Positions 61,374-64,000 of a stretch of 64,000 nt of DNA are shown here, piece after piece. A model generated the notes under the pieces. The model did no database searches. It saw nothing but the letters and a program-made list of their open reading frames with translations, and was not told where the DNA came from. The DNA is taken from NCBI RefSeq assembly GCF_014642915.1, contig NZ_BMJE01000004.1, forward strand, positions 62,001 through 126,000. The letters are read 5' to 3'. Position numbers and translations under genes: made by a program. Positions within the stretch are counted from its first letter, which is position 1. Each line of letters opens with the position of its first letter. The stretch is from Flavobacterium suaedae. Lineage in GTDB: Bacteria; Bacteroidota; Bacteroidia; Flavobacteriales; Flavobacteriaceae.

Positions 61374-62186
61374 ATGTTTAATAAAAATTCAGTTTCATAT
61401 AATAATACTTATGTTAATACTGATTCAAATGATACTTTAAGTATTAAAGAGCGTTATAAAATACTTATAGCAGCAAGAAATTTTCATTATGAGAATTTTA
61501 ATAAATGGATGTCTTATTTTTATGTGATGATTGCGTCTATAATATTAGGATTTTCATATATAATATCTAAAGGAAACCCTAATTATCAAGAAAAGCTTAA
61601 AAGTGAACTATTAGTTTTGTCTCTTGCTGGATTTATAATTAGTTTACTATGGTATTGGGCTAATAAAGGGTATTATTATTGGAATATTAATTTTATAACT
61701 TTAATTAATTATTACGAAGAAAAACTTTTAAAATTTGCTCCACACGAAAGGGTATACTTTGTTTTTGCGAATAAATCGACTCAAAATAATTATTTGAGTC
61801 CTATTAGTGGTGCAAATTTTTCAACTTCAAAGATTTCTATTCTTTTATCATTTTTCTTTTCCTGGTTTTTTGGGTTTTATTTTCTTTATATGTTATTAAG
61901 GCATTGTTATTCATTGTTATTAAAGTTGTCAAAGGAAAAATGTTTAGATGTTTTTTTGGAAAAATGTTTAAGTGATTCTTTTTATAAGGTCTTAAAAAAT
62001 GTTTTAAACTTGTTATTAAGTTATATCGAATTTATATGGATTCCTGTTTTTGTAGCGTTAACTATATTTTATTTAAGCGGCATATTAGGAAGATATTTTT
62101 TATTTAGTTATCATAAACATTTTCCAGATTTAAGGATTAAAACTATTGAAAGTGAATATGTAAGCAGAGGTAATTTTAATACTTGA
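61374..62186 (+). CDS. AT-rich membrane protein, RipA/SLATT-like
   Basis: A 270-residue protein taken from the ATG at 61374 (MFNKNSVSY). KERYKILIAARNFHYENFNKWMSYFYV precedes two transmembrane helices (about 47-64 and 78-94), then YYWNINFITLINYYEEKLLKFAPHERVYFVFANKSTQNNYLSPISGANFSTSKI and two to three more helices. This resembles the RipA/SLATT-type membrane families, some of which occur in defence loci, but I am unsure. G+C is extreme (10 of 60 bases at 61681-61740), against 32 of 60 in adjacent recA, so recent acquisition is likely. Confidence 0.55.
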   Translation: MFNKNSVSYNNTYVNTDSNDTLSIKERYKILIAARNFHYENFNKWMSYFYVMIASIILGFSYIISKGNPNYQEKLKSELLVLSLAGFIISLLWYWANKGYYYWNINFITLINYYEEKLLKFAPHERVYFVFANKSTQNNYLSPISGANFSTSKISILLSFFFSWFFGFYFLYMLLRHCYSLLLKLSKEKCLDVFLEKCLSDSFYKVLKNVLNLLLSYIEFIWIPVFVALTIFYLSGILGRYFLFSYHKHFPDLRIKTIESEYVSRGNFNT

Positions 62187-62192
62187 TAAAGT

Positions 62193-62372
62193 ATGCGTTT
62201 TAGAGTTATTGCAACAGATCAGATTATGAATATATCGAAGCAATCATGCAAAGTAGAACTTACTCCTGAACAAATCGAAATGTTAACAATGTCAGAAGAA
62301 GACATAAAAGCAGGTAGATTAATACCCGAAGAGGAGTTAAAAGCATTAGAGCCCGATTGGTTAAAGCACTAA
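62193..62372 (+). CDS. small antitoxin-like ORF, 59 residues
   Basis: An ORF from ATG 62193 to TAA 62370-62372, starting 6 nt after the membrane gene. It begins MRFRVIATDQIMNISK and its second half, VELTPEQIEMLTMSEEDIKAGRL followed by IPEEELKALEPDWLKH, is the acidic helical pattern of small antitoxins common in Bacteroidota. No toxin is seen next to it, and whether it is expressed is unknown. The stop is followed at once by the -33 box of trhO. Confidence 0.5.
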   Translation: MRFRVIATDQIMNISKQSCKVELTPEQIEMLTMSEEDIKAGRLIPEEELKALEPDWLKH

Positions 62373-62403
62373 TTTGCGCAATTCTATAAAAATCATACCT
62401 TTG
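62373..62403 (+). promoter_or_regulatory. textbook Bacteroidota promoter of trhO (TTTG-N19-TACCTTTG)
   Basis: TTTG at 62373-62376 and TACCTTTG at 62396-62403 are exactly 19 nt apart, matching both boxes and the spacing. A leader of about 60 nt leads to the ATG at 62472. Confidence 0.85.
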
Positions 62404-62407
62404 CACC

Positions 62408-62432
62408 CTCAATTCCGCCAATAGGGGTTGAG
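62408..62432 (+). promoter_or_regulatory. hairpin at the 5' end of the trhO leader
   Basis: CTCAATTCC at 62408-62416 pairs with GGGGTTGAG at 62424-62432 (9 bp with two G-U pairs) around GCCAATA. It is at the predicted mRNA 5' end and has no T-run, so it may stabilise or regulate the leader. Confidence 0.55.
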
Positions 62433-62471
62433 TTATATTGAAAATACTATTCTCACTTAAAATTGTATAGC

Positions 62472-63839
62472 ATGCAACTGTTCAACACTTTAAGCGCAGA
62501 AGAAAGAGCAGAGCTTATCGACCAATCCGGTAAGCAACGATTAACGCTGTCTTTCTACACCTACGCAAAAATAGAAGACCCACAACAATTTCGCGACGAA
62601 CTTTTTTTAGCCTGGAACAAGCTGGAAGTACTGGGGCGTATTTATGTAGCTACCGAAGGTATTAACGCACAACTTTCGTTACCTGCCGATAACTTTTACA
62701 CCTTTAAAGACCATTTGGAAACCTATCCGTTTATGAAAGGCATTCGCCTTAATGTAGCGGTAGAGCAGGACGACCATTCGTTTTTAAAACTAACGGTAAA
62801 AGTGCGTAACAAAATTGTTGCCGACGGACTTAACGACGATACGTTTGACGTTACCAATAAAGGGGTTCACTTAAAGGCTAAGGACTTCAACGAAATGCTG
62901 GACAACCCTGATACGGTAGTTATAGATATGCGTAACCACTACGAAAGCGAAGTGGGGCATTTTAATAACGCTATCACGCCGGATGTTGATACCTTCCGTG
63001 AGTCGTTACCGATTATTGAGGATATGCTAGCCGAGCATAAAGAGGACAAAAACCTGTTGATGTATTGTACAGGGGGTATCCGTTGTGAAAAGGCATCGGC
63101 ATTCTTTAAACATAAAGGCTTTAAAAAAGTATACCAGCTTGAGGGTGGTATTATAGAATATACCCGTCAGGTAAAAGCTGAGGGGCTGGATAGTAAGTTT
63201 ATCGGTAAAAACTTTGTGTTCGACCACCGTTTGGGCGAGCGTATTACTGATGATATTATAGCGCAATGCCACCAGTGCGGTAAACCATGCGATACGCACA
63301 CTAACTGTGCTAACGAGGCATGTCACTTGTTGTTTATTCAGTGTGAGGAGTGTGCTTCTAAAATGGAAGGCTGTTGTTCTGCCGAGTGTGTTGAGGTGAT
63401 TCACTTGCCGGAAGAAGAGCAAATTGCACGCCGTCGCGGTATTATGAATGGTAATATGATTTTCAAAAAAGGGAAATCGAAAGCACTTACCTATAAAAAA
63501 TCTGGTGAATCGGTTTCAGGAGTACCATTAGCTACTGCCGAACCTGTAAAGAAGGTTAAAAGCGTTCGTAAAAGAGAACGCAAAATATTGGTAGGTAAAG
63601 GCGAGCATTATTACCCGAAAGCAGGTGTGGCTCAGTTTACTATTGAAAACAATGAGTTAAAAACCGGCGATAAAATAGTAATAATGGGTCCTACTACAGG
63701 CAGAGAGGAGCTTGTAGTGGAAAACATGCGTGTAAACGGTAATCAGGCTGATGTTGCTCAAAAAGGCGACAGGGTTACTATAAACACATCGTTTAGAGTG
63801 CGCCTTTCGGACAGGTTGTATAAACTTCCGCAAGAATAA
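62472..63839 (+). CDS. trhO: TrhO-type tRNA U34 hydroxylase with an extra C-terminal EF-Tu domain II-like module
   Basis: A 455-residue protein starting at ATG 62472 (MQLFNTLSAEE). The first 310 residues are the UPF0176/YceA rhodanese family: GRIYVATEGINAQLS, DMRNHYESEVGHF, and the active loop CTGGIRCEKA with Cys199. Nine or more Cys at 266-306 (CHQCGKPC, NCANEAC, CEEC, CCSAEC) may bind zinc. A basic linker leads to a C-terminal module near 372-453 (HYYPKAGVAQFTIENNELKTGD, KIVIMGPTTG, AQKGDRVTI), like EF-Tu domain II and the U32/TrhP C-terminus. TrhO makes 5-hydroxyuridine at tRNA position 34 using oxygen. Confidence 0.9.
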   Translation: MQLFNTLSAEERAELIDQSGKQRLTLSFYTYAKIEDPQQFRDELFLAWNKLEVLGRIYVATEGINAQLSLPADNFYTFKDHLETYPFMKGIRLNVAVEQDDHSFLKLTVKVRNKIVADGLNDDTFDVTNKGVHLKAKDFNEMLDNPDTVVIDMRNHYESEVGHFNNAITPDVDTFRESLPIIEDMLAEHKEDKNLLMYCTGGIRCEKASAFFKHKGFKKVYQLEGGIIEYTRQVKAEGLDSKFIGKNFVFDHRLGERITDDIIAQCHQCGKPCDTHTNCANEACHLLFIQCEECASKMEGCCSAECVEVIHLPEEEQIARRRGIMNGNMIFKKGKSKALTYKKSGESVSGVPLATAEPVKKVKSVRKRERKILVGKGEHYYPKAGVAQFTIENNELKTGDKIVIMGPTTGREELVVENMRVNGNQADVAQKGDRVTINTSFRVRLSDRLYKLPQE

Positions 63840-63887
63840 ACTTCTGATAGCAAAGTATTAAAAAGTATTATACTTTGACTGAATATA

Positions 63888-63918
63888 AAAAGCCTGCATT
63901 TTTGTGCGGGCTTTTTTT
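63888..63918 (+). terminator. rho-independent terminator of trhO
   Basis: AAAAGCCTGCA and TGCGGGCTTTT form 11-bp arms (one G-U pair) around TTTTTG, followed by a T-run. A weaker CAAAGTA/TACTTTG hairpin lies just upstream. Confidence 0.88.
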
Positions 63919-64000
63919 GTTACTAGAAAAATAATTAATGTTTATTTTAGTAGCTGAAAATCAAACCTGTTATAAGATAATGTATAGACTTTTACCCCTA

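Noticed and set aside
63938..64000. Possible partial gene at the right edge starting ATG 63938
   Set aside because: Only 21 codons are open before the window ends and nothing recognisable is encoded, so it is not reported as a gene.
1..64000. Prophage, integrative element, tRNA or rRNA genes
   Set aside because: No integrase, transposase, phage structural gene, cloverleaf or ribosomal RNA sequence was seen on reading both strands by eye; a dedicated tRNA/rRNA scan was not possible.

Overview
The window comes from the chromosome of a Bacteroidota bacterium, most probably a Flavobacteriaceae member close to Flavobacterium. The evidence is low G+C, promoters of the TTTG / TAnnTTTG type instead of sigma-70 boxes, few Shine-Dalgarno sites, a SprE/PorW gene of the type IX secretion and gliding system, a split ATP synthase operon lacking beta and epsilon, and several gene families typical of flavobacteria. 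I see no rRNA, tRNA, CRISPR array, transposase, integrase or prophage. No gap between genes exceeds 300 bases.

Layout. 0-6 kb: tex, a GTCATTGCGAG-type palindromic repeat, tatA, an M23 peptidase, an SdpI-like membrane protein, a GH3-family adenylating enzyme and a DUF6508-like protein. 6-21.4 kb: one long + strand surface-polysaccharide cluster. It opens with a nucleosidase-like protein, then has a Wzz-like protein, rmlBACD for dTDP-L-rhamnose, a Wzx flippase, three polymerase/ligase-like membrane proteins, two glycosyltransferases, a UDP-xylose synthase-like enzyme and the initiating phosphoglycosyl transferase. 21.4-27.9 kb: purD, two small flavobacterial membrane families, upp, a DUF4254/glycosyltransferase 9 pair and a PaaE-like reductase.

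27.9-31.9 kb: a PadR regulator behind a 38-bp near-perfect palindrome, two related membrane proteins and an ABC exporter of the DUF5687 type. 32-41 kb: sprE, a bactofilin and the ATP synthase genes atpZ, DUF6168, atpB, E, F, H, A and G. 41.1-43.4 kb: an inserted, AT-rich type II restriction-modification pair, followed by a decayed 97-bp copy of the promoter and first codons of the flippase gene that lies 2.3 kb downstream. The prolyl oligopeptidase gene lies between the two copies.

45.6-52.1 kb: an envelope operon of flippase, dut, sugar nucleotidyltransferase, TPR protein, DUF4292 lipoprotein and EnvC-like amidase activator. 52-57.3 kb: a thioesterase, a HU/SPOR membrane protein, dprA, a secreted cysteine-containing protein, trpS and an acyltransferase. 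57.4-60.1 kb: a lipoprotein, an ECF sigma factor and a protein that joins an anti-sigma-like cytoplasmic end to an outer-membrane beta-barrel. 60.2-64 kb: recA, an extremely AT-rich inserted membrane protein with a small companion ORF, and a tRNA-hydroxylase TrhO with an extra C-terminal domain.

The strongest leads for new biology are the sigma factor with its two-membrane anti-sigma/porin protein, the PadR-DUF5687 exporter module, the AT-rich gene pair between recA and trhO, the TrhO fusion, and the duplication scar around the prolyl oligopeptidase gene. All family names come from recognising the sequences by eye; no search was run.
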